Source: a virus. From it: a stretch of 64,000 nt of DNA. Under the pieces are notes generated by a model. The model was not told where the DNA came from and searched no databases. It saw only the letters and a list, made by a program, of their open reading frames with translations. This document shows, one piece after another, positions 27,429-35,696 of the stretch (the first letter of the stretch is position 1; each line of letters starts with the position of its first letter). Both the position numbers and the translations under genes were made by a program. The stretch covers positions 1 to 64,000 of IMG/VR virus record IMGVR_UViG_3300036761_002481. The stretch is one strand, 5' to 3'.

Positions 27429-27767
27429 ATGACGACGACGACGAAGACGCCGAGAGGCGAGAAGACGCGGTTCGTTTTGGAACACGGTCCGAACGAGCCG
27501 GTCGAAGCGATCATCGCGGCGGCGAGAAAGGCCGGTCTTCGGATCACGCCGCAGCACGTCTACCAGGTCCGTTCGCGGCTCCGGATCGAGCCGGCTAGCG
27601 TAGGGGCCATGCGACCGGCGAAGCGCCCGGAGCGGGCGGTCAGGAGCGCCGAGCAGCAGTTCCAGGACATCGCTCTCGCGATCGGTCTCGTTCGCTCGGT
27701 CGAGCTGATCCAACAGACTCGCACGCTCGCTCGCGGCATCATCAACGGAATCGGCGCGCCGGCGTGA
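27429..27767 (+). CDS. Hypothetical protein with HTH-like N-terminus
   Basis: 112 residues, first gene after promoter motif 1, with GAGGAGG before the ATG. IIAAARKAGLRITPQHVYQV looks like a small DNA-binding helix-turn-helix; the C-terminal half is helical. It could be an early regulator, but no family is recognised. Confidence 0.65.
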   Translation: MTTTTKTPRGEKTRFVLEHGPNEPVEAIIAAARKAGLRITPQHVYQVRSRLRIEPASVGAMRPAKRPERAVRSAEQQFQDIALAIGLVRSVELIQQTRTLARGIINGIGAPA

Positions 27768-27991
27768 GCGAGCTGACCAGCTGCAACTACTGCACCCTTC
27801 GGGCGATCCGGAACAGGGCCCCGAAGGGTGCGCGCGTGATCGTTCGAGAGCACGACGGGCGGTTCAGCGGCTTCGAAGGCGGCGTCGACGTTTTCGTCGT
27901 CCCGGCCGGCATCGCGGTCTCGGACGACGACGATCTCGGCTCCTACCACAAGTGCTGGTTCATGGAGCTCACGACGAAGTGCGCTTGCTGA
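27764..27991 (+). CDS. Small Cys-containing protein
   Basis: 75 residues from GTG (GTGA overlap). CNYCTL at the start and a terminal KCAC could bind metal; the middle (GGVDVFVVPAG) is beta-rich. The pattern recurs in small proteins of tailed phages, but no function is known. Confidence 0.6.
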   Translation: MSELTSCNYCTLRAIRNRAPKGARVIVREHDGRFSGFEGGVDVFVVPAGIAVSDDDDLGSYHKCWFMELTTKCAC

Positions 27992-28007
27992 GAGGAAATC
28001 TCGAGCC

Positions 28008-28502
28008 ATGTCGAAAAAGAGACCGACGATCGACAAGCGCTACGCGGACGCTGCCGCGCTGCTTCGCGAGTTCGCGGACGGCGACGCGGCGTTCGTTTAC
28101 GTCGCGAACGGTTCGAGCGGGAGCGGCTACAGCCTCGATCGCGGCGCGATGGCTGACCCGCAGAAGCGGCGGAAGCTGGCGAAAGCGCTCGCCCTGATCG
28201 CGCTAACGCTCGCGCTCGACGCCGACATCGAGATGGGCGTCGCGAGTCCGAGCGACAAACCGCCGCCGCCGGACGAGACGCCGGACCCGCATCATCATTG
28301 CCCGACCTGCAGGTCGGGGATCGCGGAACCGGAGCACGAGATGAACGCCGACGATCTGGCGATCTGCTACGGCTGCGGGACTCCGCTCGTCGTCGTCGCG
28401 ATCGACGGCGGGCTCGGCTTCCGGCGAGCGAAGCCTGACGAGATGCCGCCGGGCTTTGCTCGGCGCGTAGAGGAGATCGCTCGGAAGAGAGGGCAGGCGT
28501 GA
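28008..28502 (+). CDS. Hypothetical protein with zinc ribbon
   Basis: 164 residues. A helical N-terminal half, a Pro linker, and a ribbon CPTCRSG...CYGCG near residues 98-122, where HHHC precedes the first Cys. Preceded by GAGAGGA. Unknown role. Confidence 0.6.
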   Translation: MSKKRPTIDKRYADAAALLREFADGDAAFVYVANGSSGSGYSLDRGAMADPQKRRKLAKALALIALTLALDADIEMGVASPSDKPPPPDETPDPHHHCPTCRSGIAEPEHEMNADDLAICYGCGTPLVVVAIDGGLGFRRAKPDEMPPGFARRVEEIARKRGQA

Positions 28503-28822
28503 TCGTCAACGTCAAAGGGCTCGATCGAGCCGAGCTGCTCGCAGGGCTCTACAACGCGACGCACGCCGTCGGTCTCGGCGTCCGCGACGATCTTCGACGC
28601 GACATGACCGTCGACGAGGCGCGGCAGCGACTCCACGAGCGTCGGTCCGAGCTCGGACCGCTTCGTCGCCACGGACTGCTCGCGGCCTTCGACTGGGTCG
28701 CCGGCCGTCCGATCAAGTGCGACGTCGACCAGGACGAGATCGACTTCGACGTTTACGACGACGTGGCCGGTCCGGGGACCGGTGCGAGAGTCGTACAGCA
28801 ACTGCGGGAGAAACAGAGATGA
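28499..28822 (+). CDS. Hypothetical protein
   Basis: 107 residues from a GTG overlapping the previous stop. Residues 3-85 (GLDRAELLAGLYNATHAVGLG) are a compact mixed domain seen in many small phage proteins of unknown role. An ATGA overlap leads to the next gene. Confidence 0.6.
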   Translation: MIVNVKGLDRAELLAGLYNATHAVGLGVRDDLRRDMTVDEARQRLHERRSELGPLRRHGLLAAFDWVAGRPIKCDVDQDEIDFDVYDDVAGPGTGARVVQQLREKQR

Positions 28823-29178
28823 CCGAAGCGCGCCGCGCGATGATCGTCCGAAAGAAGCAGTGCAAAGCGTGCCCCTGGCGGCGAGACGTTCTGCCCGCCA
28901 AGGAGATCCCGAACGGCTACTGCCGAGCGAAGCACGCGAACCTCGATAGAACGATCGCGAAGCCGGGAGTGCTGTCGACCAGCGACACGTTGCGGCTGAT
29001 GGCCTGCCACGAGTCGCCGGTCGGCCGCGAGTATCCGTGCGTCGGCTGGCTCGCGAACCAGCTCGGGCCGGGGAACAACCTGACGTTGCGGCTTCTCGCT
29101 CGCGACGGTCGCTTCAGCGGGATCCGGACCGTCGGCGCGCAGTGCGAGACCCTGCAAGAGACGCTGAGGCCGGAATGA
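28819..29178 (+). CDS. DUF6283-like Cys protein
   Basis: 119 residues. CKACPWRRDV near residue 15, IPNGYCRAKH, MACHES, and PCVGWLANQLGPGNN follow the Cys/His order of DUF6283-type proteins found in phages and actinobacteria. The Cys and His probably bind a metal or Fe-S cluster; function unknown. Confidence 0.7.
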   Translation: MTEARRAMIVRKKQCKACPWRRDVLPAKEIPNGYCRAKHANLDRTIAKPGVLSTSDTLRLMACHESPVGREYPCVGWLANQLGPGNNLTLRLLARDGRFSGIRTVGAQCETLQETLRPE

Positions 29179-29525
29179 CCGCCGCGGTCGAGAGCCATCG
29201 AGTCGGCGACTACACGATACGGTTCGACGCGCGGCTCGACGCTTCGCGCTTCGTCGTCGTCGAGCACGCATCGATCTGGCGACTGCTCGCGCGCGCGTTG
29301 ACGCTCTGGCTCGGCTTCCGAGGCGACCGCTCGACCTGCGGGCTCGTCGAGCACGTCGGGAGCTCGTCGGGACCGATCGCCGAGCACGTCGTCTGCGGCG
29401 TCCGGATCCTGGTCGACACAGGGCAGGCGCCGCTATCGCCGAGCGTCGAGCGCTCGTTCGCGCTTCGGTGGCTCGCGATGCAGCAGCGGCTACGGAACGA
29501 CTTCCAGCAGAGGAGAGCGTCATGA
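29175..29525 (+). CDS. Hypothetical protein
   Basis: 116 residues, ATGA overlaps at both ends. One hydrophobic stretch (LLARALTLWLGF) near residues 36-47 is too short and charged at its flanks to be a sure membrane segment. No family recognised. Confidence 0.55.
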   Translation: MTAAVESHRVGDYTIRFDARLDASRFVVVEHASIWRLLARALTLWLGFRGDRSTCGLVEHVGSSSGPIAEHVVCGVRILVDTGQAPLSPSVERSFALRWLAMQQRLRNDFQQRRAS

Positions 29526-29632
29526 GCAGCTTCAGCCCGGAGCAGATAGCGGCGGTCGCTCCGCACGTCGCGGGCAAGATCGTCCACGAGGCATTCGATC
29601 ACTCGATGTCGGTTAACAAGGATCGGAGTTAA
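29522..29632 (+). CDS. Mini-protein
   Basis: 36 residues (MSSFSPEQIAAVAPHV...), with an ATGA overlap to the upstream gene and a downstream gene seven bases after the stop. Probably a single helical hairpin. Its 3' end carries the first two GTTAAC sites of the cluster at 29612-29842. Confidence 0.5.
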   Translation: MSSFSPEQIAAVAPHVAGKIVHEAFDHSMSVNKDRS

Positions 29633-29842
29633 CAGCCGATGAGCAACTCAATCTTCCATGTCCGTCCGCTAGATAGCGGTAAAGGCTGGGCAATCGATGA
29701 ATACGACGGACGCGGCGCTTGGCAGCATAGCGTGCCGATCGGGCCGGATGGCGCTCCAATGGACAAGATCCAAGCTCAGCGCGCTGTCTTTCAACTGCGC
29801 CGGAAAGCGGTTAACAGCGCTCCAAAGGCGCTGCCAGTTAAC
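29612..29842. repeat. Cluster of four GTTAACA sites
   Basis: GTTAAC occurs at 29612, 29628, 29810 and 29837, each followed by A. Such an AT-rich 6-mer should be very rare in this GC-rich sequence, so four in 231 bases is unexpected. They span the start of the cassette of different style. Confidence 0.6.
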
Positions 29843-29890
29843 AACCTTCTGCCCGGTGAGCGCGTCGATTTTCGGAAGGTGCGGCCATGA
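29639..29890 (+). CDS. Hypothetical protein (DUF2188-like pattern)
   Basis: 83 residues. FHVRPLDSGKGWAIDEYD is like small DUF2188-type proteins (HV.P...GW.V); that is tentative. Codon choice is less GC3-biased than in neighbours, as in the following four genes, suggesting transfer. Confidence 0.5.
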   Translation: MSNSIFHVRPLDSGKGWAIDEYDGRGAWQHSVPIGPDGAPMDKIQAQRAVFQLRRKAVNSAPKALPVNNLLPGERVDFRKVRP

Positions 29891-30183
29891 GCGACGAACA
29901 CTGGTCCGGGACGATCAAGGTGGGCTGGACGATCCGCGATCGTGACCTCGGTCCGCAGAGCGATGGAGAACCGACGCCGGCAGAGATGCGCGCGATCTAC
30001 GACCGCATCGAGGAGCTGGTGACGAGTGCATTTCATCAGCGGGTCACGATCTGGATCGACGGCGAGGACAAGCCGGCCGTCGATGTGTTCCTCGAAGCGG
30101 ACGGCAACGAGATTGAGATCGACGAGGGCGCCGAAAACGGGATGCTCTCTGACCTGCGCAACACGCCGGAGGAGGCTGTATGA
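29887..30183 (+). CDS. Hypothetical acidic protein
   Basis: 98 residues with ATGA overlaps on both sides. A beta-rich start (SGTIKVGWTIRD) is followed by a helix and a strongly acidic C-terminus. No family recognised. Confidence 0.55.
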   Translation: MSDEHWSGTIKVGWTIRDRDLGPQSDGEPTPAEMRAIYDRIEELVTSAFHQRVTIWIDGEDKPAVDVFLEADGNEIEIDEGAENGMLSDLRNTPEEAV

Positions 30184-30533
30184 ACCCGACATGCAAGCAA
30201 TGCGGGCAACGCGAAGTGGAAGACGCGCGAGTGTGCTACGCGACGCCGGTTTGCTTCGCGTGTCTCCCTGAGCCGCGTCCGCTGAATACAGCGTGGTCGC
30301 TGTCCGCCGAGTGGCTGGCGGACATGGCCGAGGCGCTTGAGCACGTACGCCACGAGGACGGTGCGCCGAAACTGCTGACCCGAGACGTGCTGCTCGGGCT
30401 CGTGAACGAGCTGCGTGAGGACCGCGATCACTGGAAGCTCCGAGCAGAGCGGTCCGAGTTCGCCCACGCCGGATGTGACCAGGAGCGGGCAATCCTCGCT
30501 GAGCAGGCGTGCCCGGAAGGGATGCTGCGATGA
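30180..30533 (+). CDS. Cys-rich N-terminus protein
   Basis: 117 residues. CKQCGQREVEDARVCYATPVCFAC near the N-terminus makes a treble-clef or ribbon-like zinc site, followed by long helices. Part of the cassette of different style; probable nucleic-acid or protein adaptor. Confidence 0.55.
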   Translation: MNPTCKQCGQREVEDARVCYATPVCFACLPEPRPLNTAWSLSAEWLADMAEALEHVRHEDGAPKLLTRDVLLGLVNELREDRDHWKLRAERSEFAHAGCDQERAILAEQACPEGMLR

Positions 30534-30910
30534 CCACGATCGGAGAAGCAAACCGCCGTCGCATGTGCCTTGACTGCGGAGAGCCCGGTGCGCGGCTATT
30601 CACTGACCGCACCGATCGGATTCTTCGTGTCTGCGACGCGTGTCTGCGAAAAGATGACTGGCACAGGTTCGGCCTATTGGACCGCGAGCCAATCCTCGGC
30701 GAAGTGCCAACGGAATACGTCGAGGGTGAATGGTGCTGGCCAACAGCAGACGAGCCCGGCGCGGTAATCACCTTCACGACCGAACCATCACCGGAGACCG
30801 GGCACGTTGGCTGGTGCTGGTGGGCACTCGGAGACATGGGCGATGCCACGACCTACGACGAGGCGCGGCAGAAGGCCGAGTCATCGCTGCGCTTGAGGGT
30901 CGGACTGTGA
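30530..30910 (+). CDS. Zinc-binding hypothetical protein
   Basis: 126 residues. MCLDCGEPGARLFTD...CDACLR makes an N-terminal zinc ribbon; the C-terminal half is Trp-rich (HVGWCWWALG). Overlaps both neighbours by ATGA/GTGA. Confidence 0.55.
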   Translation: MTTIGEANRRRMCLDCGEPGARLFTDRTDRILRVCDACLRKDDWHRFGLLDREPILGEVPTEYVEGEWCWPTADEPGAVITFTTEPSPETGHVGWCWWALGDMGDATTYDEARQKAESSLRLRVGL

Positions 30911-31371
30911 ACCCGCAAATACGCCACGCCCAACGCGCCTGCGAGGCTGCCAAGGCCCGGCAGGCCGTCGTCGTGTGGTTCGACGAGCACGGCCAGCACG
31001 CGGTCGCCAGCTACGGCGAGACGAAGGCCGAATGCACGGCGGTCAAGCCAGTCTGCAACGCCATCGCGGACGCGCTCGACGCTGGCGATATCCAGCGTCC
31101 GGGCAACGGAGGCGGGAGACGCAAGAGCGAGCGCCAAAAGGAGTTGGAGGCGATGGCCGACGCCCACGACGACTGGAAGGAGCGAGCACTCGTCGCAGAG
31201 CAACGCCTGGCGAGCATCACCACGCTGGTCTCGATCTACGACAACCAGGACGAGCCCGAGGGGCAGGTGTCGGCACGCCGCGCTCTCACGGCCATCGGCG
31301 AGACCATCGGCCAGCAGTGCTCGATCTGCCGCAGCCGGCACGGCTCGGAGGTGCGCCATGCGGCCGAATAG
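30907..31371 (+). CDS. Hypothetical protein
   Basis: 154 residues from GTG (GTGA overlap). It has a charged coiled-coil-prone centre (DDWKERALVAEQRLASI) and a C-terminal CSICRSRHG. Last gene of the cassette of different style; it overlaps the next gene by 14 bases. Confidence 0.5.
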   Translation: MNPQIRHAQRACEAAKARQAVVVWFDEHGQHAVASYGETKAECTAVKPVCNAIADALDAGDIQRPGNGGGRRKSERQKELEAMADAHDDWKERALVAEQRLASITTLVSIYDNQDEPEGQVSARRALTAIGETIGQQCSICRSRHGSEVRHAAE

Positions 31372-32338
31372 AGAGCGGGGAGAACATGGGACTGAGAACG
31401 CTGGTTCGTGCAGCGGACCGAATGGGGACCTCGGCGCCGGCAACCTACGGAACAGCGTCTGGCTGGCGACCGCGGGCGCTTCCGTCGTCGCGATCGAGCG
31501 AGACGCAGCGCAGATCGCTTCCGGAGTTCGCGAGCTCGACGAGTTGCAACGAGGACGAGTTCAGGTGCGCCGCCAGGACTTCGCAGCGCTTCGAGCGAAC
31601 ATCGAGCGCGGCGAGGATTCGGTCGAGATCGCGTTCGTAGCGTGGCCGCTGAACCAACACGACGACGACCTGCTCGCGATCGTCTCGAGCGCTCGGCTCG
31701 TGGTCTACGCGGGCAGCTGCTGCGACAGCAACGCATGCGCGTTCCCGGACTTCTTCCATCACTTGTGTCATCGAGAGCTTCTCGCGTACCTGCCGGAGCG
31801 CGGTAACTCAGTCATCATCGCGGGCGAGCTGCTGCCGACGCGGCGAGCGCCGACCGGCGAGGAGTACGCCGGTCTTCGGCTTCTCGACGGCAGCTCGGTC
31901 TTCACGTTCGAGCGAGCCGAGCTCTCCGCGTCGCTGATGAGAAGATCGTCGGATCCGGCATCGTTCGTCGCGGAGAGCTGCGCCGGTCTCCTGAGCGAGA
32001 TCGCTTGGGAGCCGGGCACGCACCTGGAGGTTCGCCTGGCGCTGCTCCGAGTCGTTTTTCACCTGGCCGACGTGTCCGAGTCGACACGCGCAATCTCCGA
32101 AGCGACGCAGACCATCTTCCGGGACCTCGCCGTCGGACCTGAGTTCATCGCGCAGACGCTCAAACCGCCGGACGTTTCCGACTTCCGGATCGCGGCGAAC
32201 CTGATGCAGGCTCACAAGCTCGCGTTCATCGAGAAGGCCGGCGCCTACTCGACCGGCGTCGACTACCTGATGAGGCGCGCCGAGGGCGTTAGCATCGAGA
32301 GTCCGACGACGAGCAGGCCGAGGGAGAGCGAGAGATGA
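31358..32338 (+). CDS. Rossmann/SAM-methyltransferase-like protein
   Basis: 326 residues. GDLGAGNLRNSVWLATAGAS, VVAIERDAAQI and the VRRQDF segment resemble motifs I-III of SAM-dependent methyltransferases. A catalytic NPPY/DPPY motif is not visible, so it may bind rather than methylate. The C-terminal 200 residues are mixed and helical without a known domain. Starts inside the previous gene, ends with an ATGA overlap. Confidence 0.5.
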   Translation: MRPNRERGEHGTENAGSCSGPNGDLGAGNLRNSVWLATAGASVVAIERDAAQIASGVRELDELQRGRVQVRRQDFAALRANIERGEDSVEIAFVAWPLNQHDDDLLAIVSSARLVVYAGSCCDSNACAFPDFFHHLCHRELLAYLPERGNSVIIAGELLPTRRAPTGEEYAGLRLLDGSSVFTFERAELSASLMRRSSDPASFVAESCAGLLSEIAWEPGTHLEVRLALLRVVFHLADVSESTRAISEATQTIFRDLAVGPEFIAQTLKPPDVSDFRIAANLMQAHKLAFIEKAGAYSTGVDYLMRRAEGVSIESPTTSRPRESER

Positions 32339-32622
32339 CCGACGAGACGAAGAGCCGAGCCGAGATCGTGGGCTTCGCCGCTGACGGCGTCGTCGTCAAG
32401 CGCGACGACGGACGAGTCGGGCGGATCGCACCGCTGCGCGAGGGCAGTCCGATCTATCCGAGCGCCGACATCCTGCAGGTCGAGCACGTCGAGCACGCAG
32501 AGGGCGGGCGGTGCACCCTCGAGCTGACGACCATCTACAACTCGAAGCGCGGACCAGCGCGCGCGAGCACGAAGCGATATCGGAGCGGCTGGGACTCGAC
32601 CTTCGGATCGAAGCCGAACTGA
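32335..32622 (+). CDS. Small beta-rich hypothetical protein
   Basis: 95 residues. AEIVGFAADGVVVKRDDGRV and a later VEHVEHAEGG look like a small SH3-like or OB-like barrel, with a basic C-terminus. No family recognised. Confidence 0.55.
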   Translation: MTDETKSRAEIVGFAADGVVVKRDDGRVGRIAPLREGSPIYPSADILQVEHVEHAEGGRCTLELTTIYNSKRGPARASTKRYRSGWDSTFGSKPN

Positions 32623-32804
32623 TGGCGAGCAAGCCGCGAGACTGCTGCCGATGTGGATTCGTCACGTTCCACGCGCAGCGCTACGTCTACACGCCGAAGG
32701 GCGCGCGCGTCGACGCGAGGGTCTGCTCGCGGTGCGAGATGATCACGATCGAGTGCGAGGTCGCTACTACTCCGCGATCGCCCGAGCCTGCATCGTCTCG
32801 ATGA
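32622..32804 (+). CDS. Small zinc-ribbon protein
   Basis: 60 residues. CCRCG near residue 8 and CSRCE near 36 form a ribbon. It is the last + strand gene before the reverse operon, whose last gene overlaps it tail to tail by 38 bases. Confidence 0.6.
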   Translation: MASKPRDCCRCGFVTFHAQRYVYTPKGARVDARVCSRCEMITIECEVATTPRSPEPASSR

Positions 32805-33057
32805 GCTGCTCGATCCGCGACCGAAGCGCTTGAGCGGCGCGCGCGATGTCGTGCTTCGTCCGCAGGTTGAGCGGAACGAGATCGACGACGAAGTCATCCT
32901 GCGCGAACCGCGGGCCGTTCCTGAGCAGGACGCGGAACGTCGCGAACGTCGTCTCGGGCTCGAACCGCGTGCACATGATCACCGCGGCGCGATCCGAGAC
33001 GAGCGTTTCGAGCTCGGCAGCGAGCGCGTCGAGCTTCCAGGTCCAGGAGCGGTTCAA
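32767..33057 (-). CDS. Hypothetical protein, last gene of the reverse operon
   Basis: About 96 residues starting at TTG 33057, which overlaps the upstream gene's stop (TTGA). Residues WTWKLDALAAELETLVSDRA and DDFVVDLVPLNLRTKHD suggest a small alpha/beta fold. No family recognised. The longer frame upstream is a shadow. Confidence 0.55.
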   Translation of the reverse strand: MNRSWTWKLDALAAELETLVSDRAAVIMCTRFEPETTFATFRVLLRNGPRFAQDDFVVDLVPLNLRTKHDIARAAQALRSRIEQLIETMQARAIAE

Positions 33058-33428
33058 TTGAGTCTCCCCGGGGAGACCGGAGCCGTGTCGCGGTCGGCGT
33101 CGGCTGCTCGCCGGTCGGCGACTACGTGAGCGGCGGTCATCAACCGTTCGTGCAGGCAGCTGGCGCAGAACGGGTTCTCTTGTCGAGAGCGAAGAGACCC
33201 GCCGCGCTTGCTGCCGCAGTACGGGCAGATCCCCGTCCGGATGTCGCGCAACCGCTCGCACGACTTGAAGAGCGCAGCGGCGGAACGCTGAAGCAGCCGA
33301 GCTTCGTCGATCAGCCGATCCGAGGTCTCGCCGCTCGCGTCTCGGAAGTCGCGCTGCGTTCGCGCGCAGTGGTAGGTGTCGGCCGTCAGCAGCTGGAGCC
33401 GCAGTTCCTCGGCGTAGTCCGGAGTCAT
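33054..33428 (-). CDS. Zinc-ribbon hypothetical protein
   Basis: 124 residues. A helical N-terminal part is followed by CPYCGSK...CASCLHERL, a zinc ribbon near residues 71-96. Just upstream of the ATG lies an inverted-repeat motif also found before the gene at 35956, so it likely has its own promoter or operator. Its 3' end contains palindrome copy 4. Confidence 0.6.
   Translation of the reverse strand: MTPDYAEELRLQLLTADTYHCARTQRDFRDASGETSDRLIDEARLLQRSAAALFKSCERLRDIRTGICPYCGSKRGGSLRSRQENPFCASCLHERLMTAAHVVADRRAADADRDTAPVSPGRLN
33062..33077. repeat. 16-bp palindrome, copy 4
   Basis: The core without further pairing. It lies in the 3' end of the reverse-strand gene at 33054-33428, in a different frame from copies 2 and 3 (coding APVSPGRL). 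Confidence 0.8.
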
Positions 33429-33435
33429 GGACCGA

Positions 33436-33460
33436 AACCTACCCCCGACAGGGGGCGAAT
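33436..33460 (-). promoter_or_regulatory. CCCCTgtcgGGGGTagg inverted-repeat motif, site 1
   Basis: On the reverse strand, CGCCCCCTGTCGGGGGTAGG sits just before the ATG at 33428. About 30 of 39 bases match the site at 35960-35990. Both stand directly before reverse-strand starts. Confidence 0.6.
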
Positions 33461-33469
33461 GGAAGAAAC

Positions 33470-34639
33470 TCAGCCGAGCTTGTGCGGTCGAAGCGCGATC
33501 GGGGCATCTTCCGGGCCGCGCCAGTACGGCTCGACGAAGATCCGCTTCCGCTCGCTCCGACCGACGCCGTGCGCCTGTCGCTTCCAGTGCCCGGCGACGA
33601 TCCCCTGGACCGAGAGCGCGCTTCGCTCGCCGCGCGAGTACTCGGCGACCGCCGCGCGGAAGTCGCAGCGGACCGACGTCGAGAGCTGAAAGACTCGACC
33701 GATCGGGAGCGCCGAGCTTCGACCGGAGCCGGAGCTCGACCGCTGCCGATGTGACTTCCCGATCGGGCGATAGCTCGTCTTGTCGGTCATCATCAGCGAG
33801 ACGTTCGCGAAGAGACGCGAGAGCAGGAAGATCGAGCGCGTGTCCGCGTCGGTCGTCTCGAGAGCGACCGCCTTCGCGTAGTTCTCGTGACCGGTCCCGT
33901 AGACGACGCCCCCGTCGAGGTCGACGCCCTCGACGGCGCCGAGCTCGCGGATCGTTCGCTTGACCGACCAGAGCGAGCACGGAGCCGCGGTCGCGATGAT
34001 CGCGTAGCCGAGCATCTCCTCGATCGGACCGTGCGCGCCCGGTCCGCCACCTTCGACGAACGGACCGGCGACGCGCCCGGCAAGCATGAACGCGAGCTCG
34101 TGCTGCTCGCCGTCGACCGCGGTCGAGAACATCCCGCTCGGGAGCTCGATCTCGAACACGGACCACGGAAGCTCGGCAGCGTCGACGAGATCGTTCGGGA
34201 CGCGCGTGACGAGCAGCGACGCGGCGAGCTTGTGCCCGACCTGAACGACCGGGAAGCCGTTCTCGGCCCACTCCGGAAGCATCAGGAGCCGCGCAAGGCT
34301 GTCGAGCTTGACGATCGAGTAGCCGATCGTTCGATGGAACACGCGCGCTGTCTCGAGCGCTCCGAAGCGCTCGACTCGCTCGACGATCGAGAGCTTCGTC
34401 GCGTCGCGTCCGAGGCTCGCGCGCGCCTGCGCGACGATCCGCTCGATCGAGAGACGAACGCAGTCGAGGCCCTCGCGGTCGCTGCCGGCGATCCGTCGAT
34501 AGGCGCGCCAGCGAGCGTCGTTGCCGATCGAGTAGTCGCGGCAGAGCTGCCAGAGAACGCTCGCGAGGTCGCGGAAGTACTCGCGCTGCGTCCGGACCGG
34601 CACCGTGATCCGGCCAGCGTCGTCGAAGATCACCGTCAC
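33470..34639 (-). CDS. Hypothetical protein ending in a HWKRQAHG/VEPYWRG tail
   Basis: 389 residues from GTG 34639 (GTGA overlap). No enzyme motif is visible. The C-terminal region (GHWKRQAHGVGRSERK then FVEPYWRGP) is a pattern I have seen in phage proteins of unknown function. Largest gene of the reverse operon. A C-terminal nucleic-acid-binding element is possible but unproven. Confidence 0.6.
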   Translation of the reverse strand: MTVIFDDAGRITVPVRTQREYFRDLASVLWQLCRDYSIGNDARWRAYRRIAGSDREGLDCVRLSIERIVAQARASLGRDATKLSIVERVERFGALETARVFHRTIGYSIVKLDSLARLLMLPEWAENGFPVVQVGHKLAASLLVTRVPNDLVDAAELPWSVFEIELPSGMFSTAVDGEQHELAFMLAGRVAGPFVEGGGPGAHGPIEEMLGYAIIATAAPCSLWSVKRTIRELGAVEGVDLDGGVVYGTGHENYAKAVALETTDADTRSIFLLSRLFANVSLMMTDKTSYRPIGKSHRQRSSSGSGRSSALPIGRVFQLSTSVRCDFRAAVAEYSRGERSALSVQGIVAGHWKRQAHGVGRSERKRIFVEPYWRGPEDAPIALRPHKLG

Positions 34640-34971
34640 GGCTCCTCGACGTGCTCGCCGCCGACGCAGCAAGCGCAGGACTCGTCGGTGCCGAGCATCA
34701 CGCGAGCGGCTCGGTAATCGCGCTCGCTCGCTTCCTGCGCCTCGACGACGTCTTCGGCGGCGAAGGTCGCGACCTCGATGCCGGCGATCTCGACGAGCCG
34801 GTAGCAGTCCGCCAGGGCCGACCGCGCGCGCTCGCTGCCGACCGCGGCCGCTTCCTGGAACTCGGTCGCCATCGCGTCGAAGACGACCCGCGCGCGAGCG
34901 TCGTCGGTCGCAGCGAGCGAGCGGGCCCAGGTCCGGAGCTCGGCGAACGTTCTCGGCACCCGGCGGCTCAT
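34636..34971 (-). CDS. Hypothetical helical protein
   Basis: 111 residues, almost all helical and acidic, with a C-terminal CACC near residues 99-102. ATGA overlap upstream and GTGA overlap downstream show translational coupling in the reverse operon. Confidence 0.6.
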   Translation of the reverse strand: MSRRVPRTFAELRTWARSLAATDDARARVVFDAMATEFQEAAAVGSERARSALADCYRLVEIAGIEVATFAAEDVVEAQEASERDYRAARVMLGTDESCACCVGGEHVEEP

Positions 34972-35696
34972 CCGAGCTCTCTCCTGACGATCTCCGCTCG
35001 GACGACCTCGACGAGCCGCTCGGCGGCGCGCGCTCGGTCGAGCTGGTGCGCTGAGAGCTCGGCGCGCCCGACGGCGAGAAGCGCGCAGAGAAAGCCGTCG
35101 CTGAACGTCCGGTCGAGCTCCGGCGAGAACCAACCGCGGTGCGAGTCGCGCCAGAACGTCGGCTCGTAGATCGAGTCGTCGAGCCAGTCGACCGTCCGCG
35201 CGAACGCGCGCGCGTCCTGAACGCGCGCGTCGCTAGCTTCCGGCTCGACCGCCATCAGGCGTCGCGCGAGTCGTCCGAGAGTCGCCGCGAGAGCCTGCTC
35301 GCCGGCCACCCATTGCCGGATCGTGAGGTTGAGCCCGACGACGCGCTCGAACCGGACCGACCCGACGGCAGGCGAGCCGGTCAGCCAAGCGTCGTAGAAA
35401 GAGCGAGCGAGCTCGCTCGCTGCCGAAGCGCGCGCCTGCGCTATCTCCGGCGCAGCGAGCTCGCGGTTCTCGTACCGAACCTGCGCCGCGACCTGCTTCT
35501 CCGGCGACGGAAGCGCGCGGTCGACCGACCAGGTAACGCCGAAGACCGTTCGCTCGCCGAAGCGGGGAGGACTGCTCAACCGCAGCACGCCCCAGGTACC
35601 GAGACGACCGCAGCGAGCGCACTGCGCGACCGTCGACCCGCCGATCTCGAGCATCAGGTGCGGTTCCGGATGCGCGCATGCGAGGTCCATCGTCAT
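34968..35696 (-). CDS. Hypothetical protein with Cys-pair N-terminus
   Basis: 242 residues. CAHPEPHL...CARCGRLG near the N-terminus may bind zinc, followed by a mostly helical region. It overlaps the small membrane protein gene by ATGA. No family recognised. Confidence 0.6.
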   Translation of the reverse strand: MTMDLACAHPEPHLMLEIGGSTVAQCARCGRLGTWGVLRLSSPPRFGERTVFGVTWSVDRALPSPEKQVAAQVRYENRELAAPEIAQARASAASELARSFYDAWLTGSPAVGSVRFERVVGLNLTIRQWVAGEQALAATLGRLARRLMAVEPEASDARVQDARAFARTVDWLDDSIYEPTFWRDSHRGWFSPELDRTFSDGFLCALLAVGRAELSAHQLDRARAAERLVEVVRAEIVRRELG

